From Dichotomocladium elegans (Eukaryota > Mucoromycota > Mucoromycetes > Mucorales > Lichtheimiaceae), in contig JAIXMN010000005.1 in assembly GCA_025716815.1 (NCBI GenBank), forward strand, positions 1,736,001-1,800,000: 64,000 nt of DNA. The letters run 5' to 3'. The notes under the pieces were generated by a model. It was not told where the DNA came from. It made no database searches and saw only the letters and a list, made by a program, of their open reading frames with translations. Position numbers and translations under genes: made by a program. Of this stretch, positions 1 to 10,396 are shown one piece after another (the stretch's first letter is position 1; the number at the start of each line of letters is the position of its first letter).

Positions 1-385
1 TTCCATTGCTCCTAATGACCATCGACAAATAATGGGCGGGTAAGCGCATCGATGTGTTATCTACTGTGCGAACGTTCGTCGAGCAGGTGATGATCATCGT
101 AGCAGTGCATCTATCGACATCTTGCCAGCATGACTATAAAGACAGAACACTCGGTCTTTATCTTGCGTAGGCGATCATCGCTAATTCACACTTCACAGTT
201 GCTATGTTGGACAGGGAGAAATCTAGTCATACCTTTGCGTTGAGAAAACCTCATCCATCTATACCTAACACTCTCCCCCCCCCAAAAGAAACGGTAGGGG
301 GAGCGAAAAAAAGCCCGCCGCTTTGTTTTTTATTTTGACGTGCGCACCTTGTACTGTTGCTCTTGACATTCTACCTCTCAACATT
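1..385. other. Leading intergenic sequence
   Basis: No coding signal is recognised. A C-run followed by a purine-rich stretch lies near 280-310, just upstream of the AIM41-like start codon, and probably belongs to that gene's promoter or leader. Confidence 0.4.
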
Positions 386-1016
386 ATGCTTCGTTCCATT
401 GCCGTCTCGCGCTTTGCTAGCACGAGAATTATTCGTCATTACAGCGCCGAAGCAGGTATAATTATAAGAAAAAGTCGGTCAGCGCTTCAATGGACGACGG
501 CGGGAATGGAGTGCGGCTGGGCAGTAGGATGACCCGAGTAATTCAACTAATGTGTACGGGTAAGGTTCCTCGGCACTCTTGGCTCGACTTAAGGATGATC
601 GCAAGACGTTTATGCGCACCAAGGCCCAGCCGGAGCTAAACGTAGTCAAGAATATTCTAAGCGACTACACCTACCATATTAAGTCGCCCAACTTCAAACC
701 TGAGCAGCAGAGCGAGGATGCTGCCGTGGTTTCTGTGATTCAAAAATTGGTCAAGAAGCGCCAGGATGCAATTTCGCAGTACGAGGCTGGGGGTCGGCCC
801 GAACTGGCTGCCAAGGAAAAGGAAGAAATGAGCGTGCTTCAGCGTTATTTGCCCGCCCAGCTATCCGCTGAAGAAATCGAAAGTGAGGTCAAGCGTATCA
901 TTGCTGAGGTCGGTGCCACCTCTCTCAAGGACATGGGCAAGGTCATGAAGGCATGGTCCCACGAATCAGCAGATAAGAAGGCAGTCAGTGATGCTGTCAA
1001 GAAATTGCTTGCCTAA
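386..1016 (+). CDS. AIM41: AIM41/YqeY-like mitochondrial protein
   Basis: Two exons, 386-455 and 565-1016, joined by a GT-AG intron (456-564), give about 173 residues. The N-terminus (MLRSIAVSRFASTRIIRHYS) is rich in Arg and Ser with no acidic residues, as expected of a mitochondrial presequence. The body is a YqeY/GatB C-terminal-like helical domain: a first helix LARLKDDRKTFMRTK, then KEEMSVLQRYLPAQLSAEEI, and a C-terminal segment DMGKVMKAW. Family members resemble the tRNA-binding tail of GatB; yeast Aim41 is mitochondrial and poorly understood. I chose the ATG at 386 because it starts the presequence; another in-frame start-like codon upstream at 323 only adds a hydrophobic leader. Family assignment is firm; role in mitochondrial translation is inference. 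Confidence 0.85.
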
Positions 1017-2015
1017 AAAGTCCAGAGAGCCAAGAAGATTGCCCTTCTCTCTGGGGATTGCTGTAGCAGTTCTGAAGTCGCAGGATCACAAAAATAGAGC
1101 TCGGATTTTACGTAGAAATTTTTACGCGTGGTGACAAAGCAAACGTCGCACAAAAAGCTTGGCAGATCCATGTGTACTTTATTTCCCGTACATGAGATAA
1201 AATAATACTTTATTTTCAAAAATAAATGTCGCATAGAATTGTATAAAGTTGTCGTATCAGTAGGTAAAAAAATTTCGCATCCATGGATTAAAACCTGTTA
1301 GTCAACAGAAAACACTGCTCCTCCATACGCTTTAACTTACACTCAAGGGCCCCGAAGGACCCAGGAGTTGTCCTGGGTAATCCCAGCGATAACCGGGACG
1401 GAGAGACAGGACGAGAGAGCCAGCACGCCAGAAGAGACAGGCGGCGGCTGCCAGGGCGCCAGACGAGGGAAGGAGCGGAAGGGTGTTCAGGAACTCCTCT
1501 CTTCATGGCTCATCAAGCACGGGTACGATTGGTTGATCTATAAAGGACAGTGGATGTTAGTTGCAATAATCATACCGGATAAGACCATGGAAGAGAGGGT
1601 CGGGATGAAGTTGATGGAGAAAGGAGATTTCTCAGTTGTCCATCATTTATAGGAAATCAAGGAGGAGCAGAAGAAATTTCTTTGTGATAAACGATGCTGC
1701 AGTAGATACAGCGGCGGATCACACGCTCTTTTCATTGACTCGCTGATCCTTTAATCGGTACAGAAGCTTGGAAACGTCCTGCTATTGCATTCCGACAGTA
1801 CTTGCATAATTTCTTTGTGATGAACGATGCTGCAGTAAATACAGCGGCGGATCACATGCTCTTTTCATCATTTACTGATACTGTTTATTTTGGTGTTTTT
1901 AGCCCTAGGCGGTTCGCATAGCGTATTTCAGCCGTCCGTGATGCTGTTAGAAACGAGATTGTATTGGGCATATTCAGAGGTTGGCTTGATAAGAATTGGA
2001 TGTGCATTTATGTTA
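1017..2015. other. Intergenic, GC-rich patch and duplicated segment
   Basis: No intact gene is recognised. About 1340-1480 is much richer in G+C than its flanks and contains a perfect 8-bp stem with a 4-nt loop at 1359-1378. Open frames here (for example 1368-1652) match nothing I know. The 61-bp direct repeat is listed separately. This looks like mobile-element debris. Confidence 0.4.
1675..1868. repeat. 61-bp direct duplication (two copies)
   Basis: Copies lie at 1675-1735 and 1808-1868, 133 bp apart, and differ at three positions by my reading. They share the core GATGCTGCAGTA and CAGCGGCGGATCACA. In one frame both read FFV-x-NDAAV-x-TAADH-x-LFS, so they may derive from a duplicated piece of coding sequence. 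I do not recognise the protein. Confidence 0.8.
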
Positions 2016-2169
2016 TAGTGGCCGCCTGTTATAGCGATACCTTCGGTTCCAGGAAATCGCATCACTATAATGAATTGGAATAAGCCTTACCTGGTAATTT
2101 TGTTCTGTAAAGTGTATCGCTACAATGAATTACCATTATAATGAATATCACTATGAGGGGCGGCCACTG
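2016..2169. mobile_element. Pogo/Tigger-like MITE
   Basis: A 154-bp element is bounded by inverted termini: the left end reads TAGTGGCCGCC and the right end, reverse-complemented, CAGTGGCCGCC. Both are flanked by TA (2014-2015 and 2170-2171), the target duplication of the Tc1/mariner superfamily. Beyond the first 11 bp the ends continue with imperfect matches (TATAG-GAT). The interior has no ORF. The CAGTGG... terminus resembles pogo/Tigger elements. The superfamily call is inference from termini and target site. Confidence 0.7.
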
Positions 2170-2529
2170 TACATAATTGGTTTCCCGTTAATCCTACCAT
2201 CTGAATGCTTGTATGAGACTAGTCAAATAAGAAAGAATAGATAATATATACTTTCGCGCAGAAAACCGCTTGTTTACTCTCACTCTTTCTTTTTCTTTGA
2301 TACACTCGTTTCATCGACAACCTACCATACTAAGACAATCCTTCCAAGTATGAACGTTCATCGACCGAAACCCGCGATCGTACAATAGCTGTGAAAGCAT
2401 CCATTGACAGCATAGGCTGAAGACAAGAGTACCGCGAAAAGTTGAACCATTCGGTCCACATTGTGAATATAACGACAATGCATGCATACGCGCTATCAAA
2501 ATACATTTTTCTCCACGAGTTCCAACCAT

Positions 2530-3410
2530 ATGAAAATTTTGACATCAGGGCTTTTATCAACGAAATATTCTTTGCTGAAGTCTGGCTCGCATTGATCGAT
2601 TACAAATGACGTGGCTGTGGCGAGGAAACGACTCGATACCGGAATCTGATTGATGAATACTCGACTCCATACCTCTTGTATACAGATTCTGAACGACCAT
2701 CCTTTCCATACTCCCAGCAATGTGCAAATTACGAAGGCGCCAAGATGGTTGTTGCTTACACCAATAACATTCAAATGCGATCCGGCCAACATTTTCGGCG
2801 GGCTACCAATGCCTTGCTGAATATTCGACAGCGAAAAGAGGAGCTTGAAGAGCAGCTGATTGGCCAAGATCTGGACGCGACACAAATCAGTCAACGCATC
2901 CGAGAGACAATCATTACACCCGGAACAACATTTAAACAGATTGTAGCTCGTCGAAAAGTATCCAGAGACGACGTCCCCGAAGACCCAGCTTATCTTCAGG
3001 AAGCTTTAGACGCCATCTGGCCAATTTACGATGTATCACCCGTCCTCGAGAGCTTCTATGCGAATACAGCCATTCATCATACCAACCACAAAGTTCTACA
3101 GTATTCCTCAAGCTCCGTCTGTCGACATATTTCATTAAACAATGAGCGAACGAAAGGCTTATAGACAACGTGATTGAGAAGTTTGGGCCAAATGCTGATG
3201 GGTAATAGGTCCGCACCGAACGCCAGATATCACGAGCCATTCCGTGGCGTTGGCTTCCAGCGCCTTTTCAAACATGGCGAGCGCCGTTTCGACATGTACT
3301 TGATCAACCGATTCAAGACCAGCAAACGTTGCCCTGCATGCGAGACCGAGAACCTTTCTATGTTCAGGGTCGTGCCGAATCCACGATTCTTTCGACGAAG
3401 AGGATGCTAA
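2530..3410 (+). pseudogene. Fanzor-like (TnpB-related) nuclease relic
   Basis: Fragments in different frames follow the order of a protein family I associate with Fanzor-type, TnpB-related nucleases in Mucoromycota. First comes an N-terminal helical piece (about 2616-3060) with TNNIQMRSGQHFRRATNALL and RDDVPEDPAYLQEALDAIWP. After a frame change comes KLRLSTYF (3109 on), an in-frame TGA, and then DNVIEKFGPNA. After another change comes GNRSAPNARYHEPFRGVGF, then RFKTSKRCPAC, the first half of the zinc ribbon. The second CxxC and the region carrying the last RuvC aspartate are missing, and the usual Asp before 'FKTS' reads Asn. Upstream, an in-frame stop at about 2607 interrupts a segment ending ALIDYK. 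The gene is therefore clearly dead. The Fanzor label rests on remembered motif patterns. Confidence 0.55.
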
Positions 3411-4344
3411 CGTCATTTGCCATGGCCTGATACGATATGAAGGTTTCTTAGGTGAATTCTAAAATAGCAAAATTCAATTTTTAGTTCCCTTTGTAGATGC
3501 ACAAATCAAACCTGTACAGCAGGAATGGCAGAGGGCGCTTTACATTGATTGTAGAACCAGGATATGGCCGCTTGCCTGAACAATGCTTGGTGCCAGAAAG
3601 GTTTTAGCGAGCACCTTTTGGAGCTGTCAGATGTCCGCCACAAAGGTCTAGATCGCCTGAGCCCGAGGAATGAAGGGTGCGACCACGAAGGCCAAGAGCT
3701 ACGCAAAGGCCAAGAACTCCACAAAGGCCAAGAGCTCCGAGAAGGCCACGAGGGCCAAGAGCCCCAGCAGGGTTACGGAGGCCAAGAGGGGCTGGGCAAT
3801 GCTGCCCACAGCGATGATTTTCCGTGCAGGTTATCGCCGGCACATATCTAGCTACCTTCGCGGTAAGTGAAAGAGTCTAACGCATGTCTAACTTTCTTAC
3901 CCATATATGCGATAACATTTTGTACCTTGCGTGCCCATCATTTTCTCTCAGGGAAATTTATTTTTGGAAATAAAGTAAAGGAATTAGAACGCTCCTCTTT
4001 CTCTTTCACAAACGTATCCTTACATTCTAATCCACAGCATACTTCTATTGTCAGCATGGGAGGCGGTCCAGCTTTTGAATATTGTTCAGCAAATCCATTC
4101 TCACAAGATTATCATCGCCGCCCAACCCTTTATCAAGAGCAACAGCAGCAGCAACAGGTACTCCCTTTCTTCTTTCTCTCGCTCTTTTCAAAAATAATCA
4201 CAAACGTCGTCTTTTCCCCCACAACTGTAACAGCCCGCTACGTCGAGTGTTTCGTCAACGTCTTGGTTACATTTTCCTTTAGCACCACCACCTCCGCTAC
4301 CTCCTCTGCCGCCGTATTACGTCCTTCCCCATTTATCTTCTGCA
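3411..4344. other. Intergenic and probable 5' region of the GYP7-like gene
   Basis: Apart from the minisatellite, the notable item is an ATG at 4056 opening a short frame (MGGGPAFEYC, then a run of Gln) that ends at a plausible donor at 4158. An acceptor follows at about 4283, but the joined frame does not match the GYP7-like exon by my reading. The exon beginning at 4284 does encode a Pro-rich stretch in frame with the GYP7-like gene, so an extra 5' exon is likely but unresolved. Confidence 0.4.
3685..3775 (+). repeat. 18-bp minisatellite, Lys/Ala-rich in one frame
   Basis: Three consecutive copies of an AAAGGCCAAGAGCT-type 18-mer are followed by degenerate units. One frame reads TTKAKSYAKAKNSTKAKSSE, like a histone H1-type tail; another reads repeated EGQELRK units. 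No start, splice or domain context makes it a convincing gene. It may be a fragment of a basic-repeat protein. Confidence 0.6.
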
Positions 4345-7152
4345 ATGCTTCACAGCAGCATTCCGCCTAACGTTCCGTCCCCACTACGTCTCATTTATAC
4401 AAAATCAGGCTTTTATGCTCGGCCACGCGATGCACTTGACCATTCCCGCGATATTCATGGTTTCTTTGCCGTTGTTTCTCGACACCAGGTACATACACCA
4501 AAAGCAGCCCCCTCCAAAAAAAAAAGACTGAGCAAAGAGATTTCTCCGTTGTCAGACCGATGTTGACATTGCAATCGCCTGGATCCCCGAATATCTTGTC
4601 GACGACAGCGACTTGGAAACGTTTACAAGCCTTGACGGTATCCTCGCTTCTGAGCAAGGTAACACTTTTTCTATATCAAAAACAAGCAGAGTAATAGATT
4701 GAGCATGATTTCGTTTTAAGGTTTCCCGAACGTTCAATGGCTCGCGGGACAAGACGAGGCGATGCTGATTCCCATCACGGATATCCATTCATTATATGTG
4801 TGTCCGCCCTTCAACCCCTTTCATCCATGCCCACAAAGTACTGGCTTTGATCAAGATAACAGCGGATCAATTATCATCACCACCTGTCAAGGCGACGTGC
4901 TTCGGCCTCTTTGGTTCCGCAGTGCCGTGTCGTCTTGGCCGGGTTTGGATATCATTGACATCATTAGCGCGTTTGTCCTCATTCAGAGGCAAGCACTCGG
5001 ATTTTTTCTTCTTTTTAGGAGGGTGAAGGCAAGAGAACGGCCTGAGCTAAGATACAAAAACATTTTAGATCGCCCGAGGATGACTTCACACACATCATTG
5101 TCCGTGAGGAGAGAGTCCATCGCAGCAGCAGCAATGTCAGTGTACCTGACACAGCACCTAAGCAACACCAGCAACCTACAACCGATGCTGTAGACATAAC
5201 TATGGACGCATCCATCCCCTCTGGTCCTTCTCCCGATATGACCACAGCGGATGACCCTTTGCGAAGGGCAGTTCGTGAAGCACGATTTAATATTCTAGAA
5301 CGCTTTTCGCAGCTCACACGGCTTTCCCGAGACACAGCCAGTAGGTGTTCTTATTGTAAAAGCGGAGTATGCCTGTATGAGCTAAGTAAGTAAAATATCC
5401 TCTGCAGCTCAAGTCCTAGATCACCCCATTGCAAAGACCATCCTGCCTCTGTTACCAGCATCGATCCAAGGCATGGTCCGGAACATGATAGTTCAAGAGA
5501 CCATGAATGACTATGATCGTGCGACACTTTACTTGGCACAGCTGTACGTCGATCCCTTTTGCTGTTGGATGCCGCTTCTTTTCTGATGGATTATCATCAT
5601 GCGCTTTATAGATCAGAAAAGGAAAATCCGCCACAAAATGATTGGTCGCAGTCACATGACCCCCGAGGTTTGCTAAGCGACATGGCCGAGATGAATATGG
5701 TAAAGAAGCCCGCACCTGAGGGGAGAGACGCAGAACGAACGCTCTTATTCACACTCAATGCCTCTATAAAGCCACCACCGACGCACACTCGGCGAGAAGA
5801 ACTTAGACCTGAAGAGTGGGTCGACTTCTTCGATAATGAGGGCAAACTGCGGGTGAACGAAAGCTATATTCTAGGGCTGATCTTCCGATCAGGGCTACAC
5901 CCAGATGTGCGCATCGAGGCATGGAAATTCCTCCTTGGAATTTACCCGTGGGACAGCACATTTGACGAGCGTGAGGCTATCCGGAGAAGCAAAATGTACA
6001 TCCAAAATGATAGGCTGTACGACAGTAGTAGGCTTATTCTCATACACTAGGGATGAATACTACGAGATCAAGGCATTATGGTTCAATGATACTGAAGAAC
6101 GCAACAAGCCCAAGTTTCAAGACGAGAAGCACCGAATTGGTAAAAGGAGGGAGGATGACCATGCTCTGTTTGACCTATGAAACTAAACTGTCTCTTGACT
6201 GGACGGAAGACAAGGATGTACATAGGACTGATCGTACGCTCGCAGTGTTCGAGGGGGACAACCTGCCGAATCCTGACCCACAAATGGTGGTCGGGACGAA
6301 TGCGAACCTGGAGATTATGAAGGATATTCTTGTGACGTACAATTACTACAACACCAAGCTGGGGTATGTGCAAGGCATGTCTGATCTGCTCGCGCCGATC
6401 TTTGTGGCGATGGGCACGGAGGAGATGGCATTCTGGTGTTTTGTCCAATTCATGAATCGTGTGCAGTCCAACTTTTTCATTGATCAATCTGGTATGTACG
6501 GCCAGCTGCAGACCCTGGACGCCTTAATCCGGTTCATGGATGCACAGTTGTATAAACACTTTGAGGACACCGAGACGTCAAATCTCTTTTTCTGTTTCCG
6601 GTGGCTGCTTGTATGGTTCAAGCGCGAATTCGAATGGGATGACGTGATTCGATTGTGGGAGGTCAGAGTATCTTATGCTTACAAGAGAATAGGAGAACTC
6701 ACACGGAGATGTGTGGTTTAACAGATATTATGGACCAATCATATGTCGTCGCAAATGATCATGTTTTTCGCGCTTGCGGTACTCGATCAACATCGTCAGG
6801 CGCTGCTGAACCTCAATCAGTTCGACGAGGTGCTCAAGGTAAAGCAGGTCGCACTGAGAACGCGATAGGGGGAAGGACCGACTTTGTTAACGACAGCGGA
6901 CGATAGTATATTAATGAACTATCGGGTACGATCGATCTAAACGAAACCTTGCAGCGGACCGAAGTGCTCTTTCGACTATTTGAACGACGGATCCGTGCCA
7001 TGGATAAGAAGCGGATGCAGCTCGAAGAAACACTCCAGCTGCGGTCTGTCTGGAATAGCGAAGAGCGGCCGAGGATCGAAAAGGATATTGAGGAGCTTAA
7101 GGTGGACGGGCGGTTGCGAGCGCTATTATTGACTGACATCAGGGCGCCGTAG
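4345..7152 (+). CDS. GYP7: TBC-domain Rab GTPase-activating protein, GYP7/TBC1D15 type
   Basis: Ten exons: 4345-4488, 4556-4658, 4721-4988, 5069-5340, 5408-5543, 5612-5995, 6051-6139, 6210-6661, 6725-6838, 6907-7152; about 735 residues. The N-terminal half is the Rab-binding/PH-like region of this family (LIYTKSGFYARP, AFVLIQRSPEDD). The TBC domain starts near LIFRSGLHPDVRIEAWKFLL. It carries both catalytic fingers: Arg in DKDVHRTDRT (the IxxDxxRT motif) and Gln in GYVQGMSDLLAP. WDDVIRLWE joined to ILWTNHM confirms one splice. The protein should stimulate GTP hydrolysis on a Ypt7/Rab7-like GTPase in endosome-vacuole traffic (family knowledge). Intron 4989-5068 uses a GC donor. The start at 4345 is the first in-frame ATG in the first secure exon; the true start may lie upstream. 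Confidence 0.88.
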
Positions 7153-7530
7153 CTTTATATTGGGTGTTGTTGGCACGAAGGGATTTATTGCAGCCTGGGT
7201 AGGGAGGAAAGTAGAAAGGGAAGAAAAGAGCACTTCCCCGTCTCTACTTCTGTTCTCTATCATATCCTCTCTTTATATTTTCTCAAATGGAGGCAACGGG
7301 AAAGAGAACTTGTCTGCATATTTGTGTAATTCCCAGCATCATGCAAATAAAAAAGAATGACAGAGTCTTGCGGACATTGAATATAATGGCGGTCCATTCT
7401 TTTCTGGGAAGTGGGGGGGGGTTTGGTTTTGAGCCGACCGATGGGGGAGGGAGGGAAAAAAGGGCGCTCTTGTTAGCTATTTTTCGGTTTCTTCCTCGCC
7501 CTTTTTTTGTTTCTTGGATCGCCTTGGCTT
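7153..7530. other. Intergenic between GYP7-like and J-domain genes
   Basis: Contains a candidate poly(A) signal AATAAA near 7346 for the GYP7-like gene and pyrimidine-rich sequence before the J-domain start. Nothing else was seen. Confidence 0.4.
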
Positions 7531-9148
7531 ATGGAACGCAACACAACTGCATTTTACGAAACACTCGGCGTACCAAAGTCTGCGACGCAAGAAGAGATAA
7601 AAAAGGTACAACCTTGTTCATGGAGTCGCTCCAATGACGGAAACGCGCCGACATACCAGACAATAGACGCTAATCGTATTGGATAAAAGGCTTATAGACG
7701 TTTGGCATTACGATACCATCCCGATAAAAATCCAGACAGTGCCGAGCAAGTGAGTTACTGCTTATCGAGACATGTCGGTATCCTTCTTTCCTAATCAGCC
7801 TCTCACCGCTGGCTCTCTTTGTTGTTGTTTTAGTTTAAAAATATTAGCCATGCATACGAGGCAAGTTATCTGGCTTGAAAGAGAAAAAAATGGCTGAGCT
7901 GTTGACGGGTTATTATTGATGCTGTTCTCTTTTCTTGTAGGTGCTAAGTGACGAGCAGAAACGACGCGTGTATGATCGATATGGCGAACTGGGCCTTCAG
8001 ATGATGGACACGGTAGCGAGCCCATTGTTCAACCCGGAATTCGAGTCGATGCTCTACGCATTGCTTTCGACTATTGGTTTCATTTTCACGCTCCTCATCA
8101 TCTTCGTTGCCTTTCTGGCCGTTCGGATCGATGAACTTGTTTTGTGGAGCTGGGCCGTGGTGTGGATACCGTTGTGGATCATCGATGCAGTTTTGGGCTA
8201 CCTTGTTTGTCAATATTTGATCAGAGCCATCCAGAACAAGGATGATGATGATGACGACGAGGATGACGACGCAGGTGAGAATGACGAAGTGAAGCGAGTG
8301 CAGCGCAAAGCCGCGCGTCGGCGGCTCCGGATTTTCCAGCAGGCGACCTTCGCGGTCTACTGGGCACTCCTCGTTCTCTTCCAAGTGTTTATCGTGCTCC
8401 GACTGGACCATCGTGTGGGCTGGGGATCGTCTGGCGTCGTGTTTATTCCGTATTTCGTGCTCGAAGGGATCCACTTTATGCTGAAAAGCGTCGAGTTGGT
8501 ATTGACGGTGGTAGCAACCGTTGGAGCAGCCAAGCATGACCAGGAGAGCAGTCCATCGATGCTCACCTACATACCCATCCTCATATTCAAGCAGTTCTGG
8601 TTCCAGGCATTGCGTGTGGTTTTGTTTGTGCTCGTAGTCCTGCGAATCGACCGAACGATTACGTGCTCATGGGCAGTGGTGTTTATCCCAGTATATTTGG
8701 TCGCCGTGAAATACGGTGTGCAACTCGGGGTCAGCTACGCCACATACAACCGACTGACGAGGACACAGCCCGAGTTGGCACAGCAAGGCAAAATGTCCGT
8801 GGTGGTAGGTGCCATTGCTTTTTGCGTGATCGGTGCTCTTGCATACGCGCTGGTGGGTATGCTCGCCCGTCGACTGGACGACAATATTCTGCGCATGGCC
8901 ACCGTGTTTGTTCCGCTGTTTATTGTCATTGTAAGTTTATCATTGTTTGCGTTGTTTTCTGTTGAAAAAGAAGCTGATTGTGCGCTTCTCCCCACTCCCC
9001 CTAGTCTGTCACGTGCTGCTGCGCAGGATGTTGTCTTCCGTGTATGTTGCTAATCTCATCAGTGGGCGGTATGGATGACATCGAGCAACAGCAAGGCCTT
9101 GTGAATCCCAATCATCGTATCACACAAGCTGGCGAGGATCCTGTATAA
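7531..9148 (+). CDS. J-domain protein with TMEM185-like membrane region
   Basis: Five exons: 7531-7605, 7690-7749, 7834-7860 (27 nt), 7941-8930 and 9005-9148; about 431 residues. Residues 1-70 are a J domain (FYETLGVPKSATQEEIKKAY, then RYHPDKNPDSAEQ with the HPD motif, then HAYEVLSDEQ). It would stimulate an Hsp70 ATPase. After LFNPEFESMLYALLS come several hydrophobic segments with recurrent WSW/SWAVV(F/W)IP motifs, resembling Tmemb_185A/TMEM185 proteins, and an acidic loop (DDDDDDEDDDAGEND) near residue 165. The last exon is Cys-rich (SVTCCCAGCCLPCM). It is probably a membrane-anchored cochaperone; compartment unknown. The intron at 7861-7940 starts with GC, and HAYE|VLSD across it fits the J domain exactly. 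Confidence 0.85.
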
Positions 9149-10396
9149 ACAAAACCACATATATTCCCTTCCCCCCTCTCTTCTGTTTTAGCATCTAATA
9201 TCACTGTGTAATTTCTTTCGCCTCCTCTTCCTTCTCCTCCTTCCAACTATAAACACGTACCCCCTTCCTTTATACTTATTATAAACTCGTTTTCATGCAC
9301 CGCTGTAGTTTATGGTAACAAAACAATTCCAAGCAAGGTACGAATTATAAGGACATCAACGTTGCTGAGGGGCCAGCCGCATCCATCTTTTACATGCGGT
9401 ACGTGGAGCCAGCAGGGAGCATCGCGAGAAACAATGGCTGTGTAAGGAATATGGGTTTTCGAAAGTGAGGATTGACAAGGCGATAGGAAGGTTACGCTGG
9501 TTGTTGACATTCTGTTGACATGACATTGTTTTTTCTTTGCGAGCTGTCGATAGAAAAGAGGCGATGGGCTCCCAAGTGAGTCCGTTTGACGACGATATTG
9601 TTACGCGGTAGCCTTTAGCTCTCTGCATGGTGGTACAATTTTTTCAAGCGCCGACGATTGATTTTTAGATACAAACAGTATCATTTCCCCCGGGCACGGT
9701 ACTTCTTCTTTTCCCCTCCCCCCCCCATAAAACAAGCTGACAAAGAGCGTCTCAGAGAGTAAGGAAAGGCGACTAAAAAGCAAACCTTCTCTGCCAGCAA
9801 ATCAGTGCCTGGGTAAGGTCGAGATTGCCTTAGGAAACGCAGAAGACTTTAGGTCAGTGCGTGTGATCTTCTACTTAAAAAGGTCCCCCCCTTCCGGCAT
9901 CAGACGAGGGTTGTGTGTGGCTTAAGAGCTATTGTATCATATTAAGCTTCCCGGAGTAATAACGTGCGACGGCATCAGGCCTTGTCTGCCTGCTTGGATG
10001 ACTTGTATAGCTTTATTGGTAAATGAGGAGACAGAAGAATGCATAACACAAACTCCCCCATTAGCTGCTTTATTTTTCTAGGAGACACGCCGGTAACACT
10101 AGTACATTATCCATCATTTTTTCTACTACAATAAACTAAGACTATCTACACGAAATTATGCTCCATCTGCTTCGTCGTATTCTGCCCATGACTGCGCCCA
10201 TTTCTTTAATCTATTTATTCAACGACACGATCTCCTCAGCGATAATGGGCTCGGCCGGTGTATAAAAAAAAAGCCTTGGCAGTGGCATCCAACGTTACAC
10301 AGCTGCTCCGAGTTCCTTTTTAAAAGGGGGAGAAGGAACGTCAATCCAAGATTTTGGTCACTGCCCGACTCGTTACTGTTCAACCGACTTCCCGCC
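9149..10396. other. Intergenic
   Basis: About 1.25 kb with pyrimidine-rich runs (9170-9260) after the J-domain gene and short ORFs that resemble nothing known. It probably holds the 3' end of that gene and the lipid phosphatase promoter. Nothing else was seen. Confidence 0.4.

Noticed and set aside
5559..5611. Start codon at 5559 (MLLDAASFLMDYHH)
   Set aside because: This is intron sequence of the GYP7-like gene; the acceptor at 5611 restores the family sequence.
7944..8537. 197-codon minus-strand ORF
   Set aside because: Lies antisense to the J-domain/TMEM185-like exon, which has clear family similarity.
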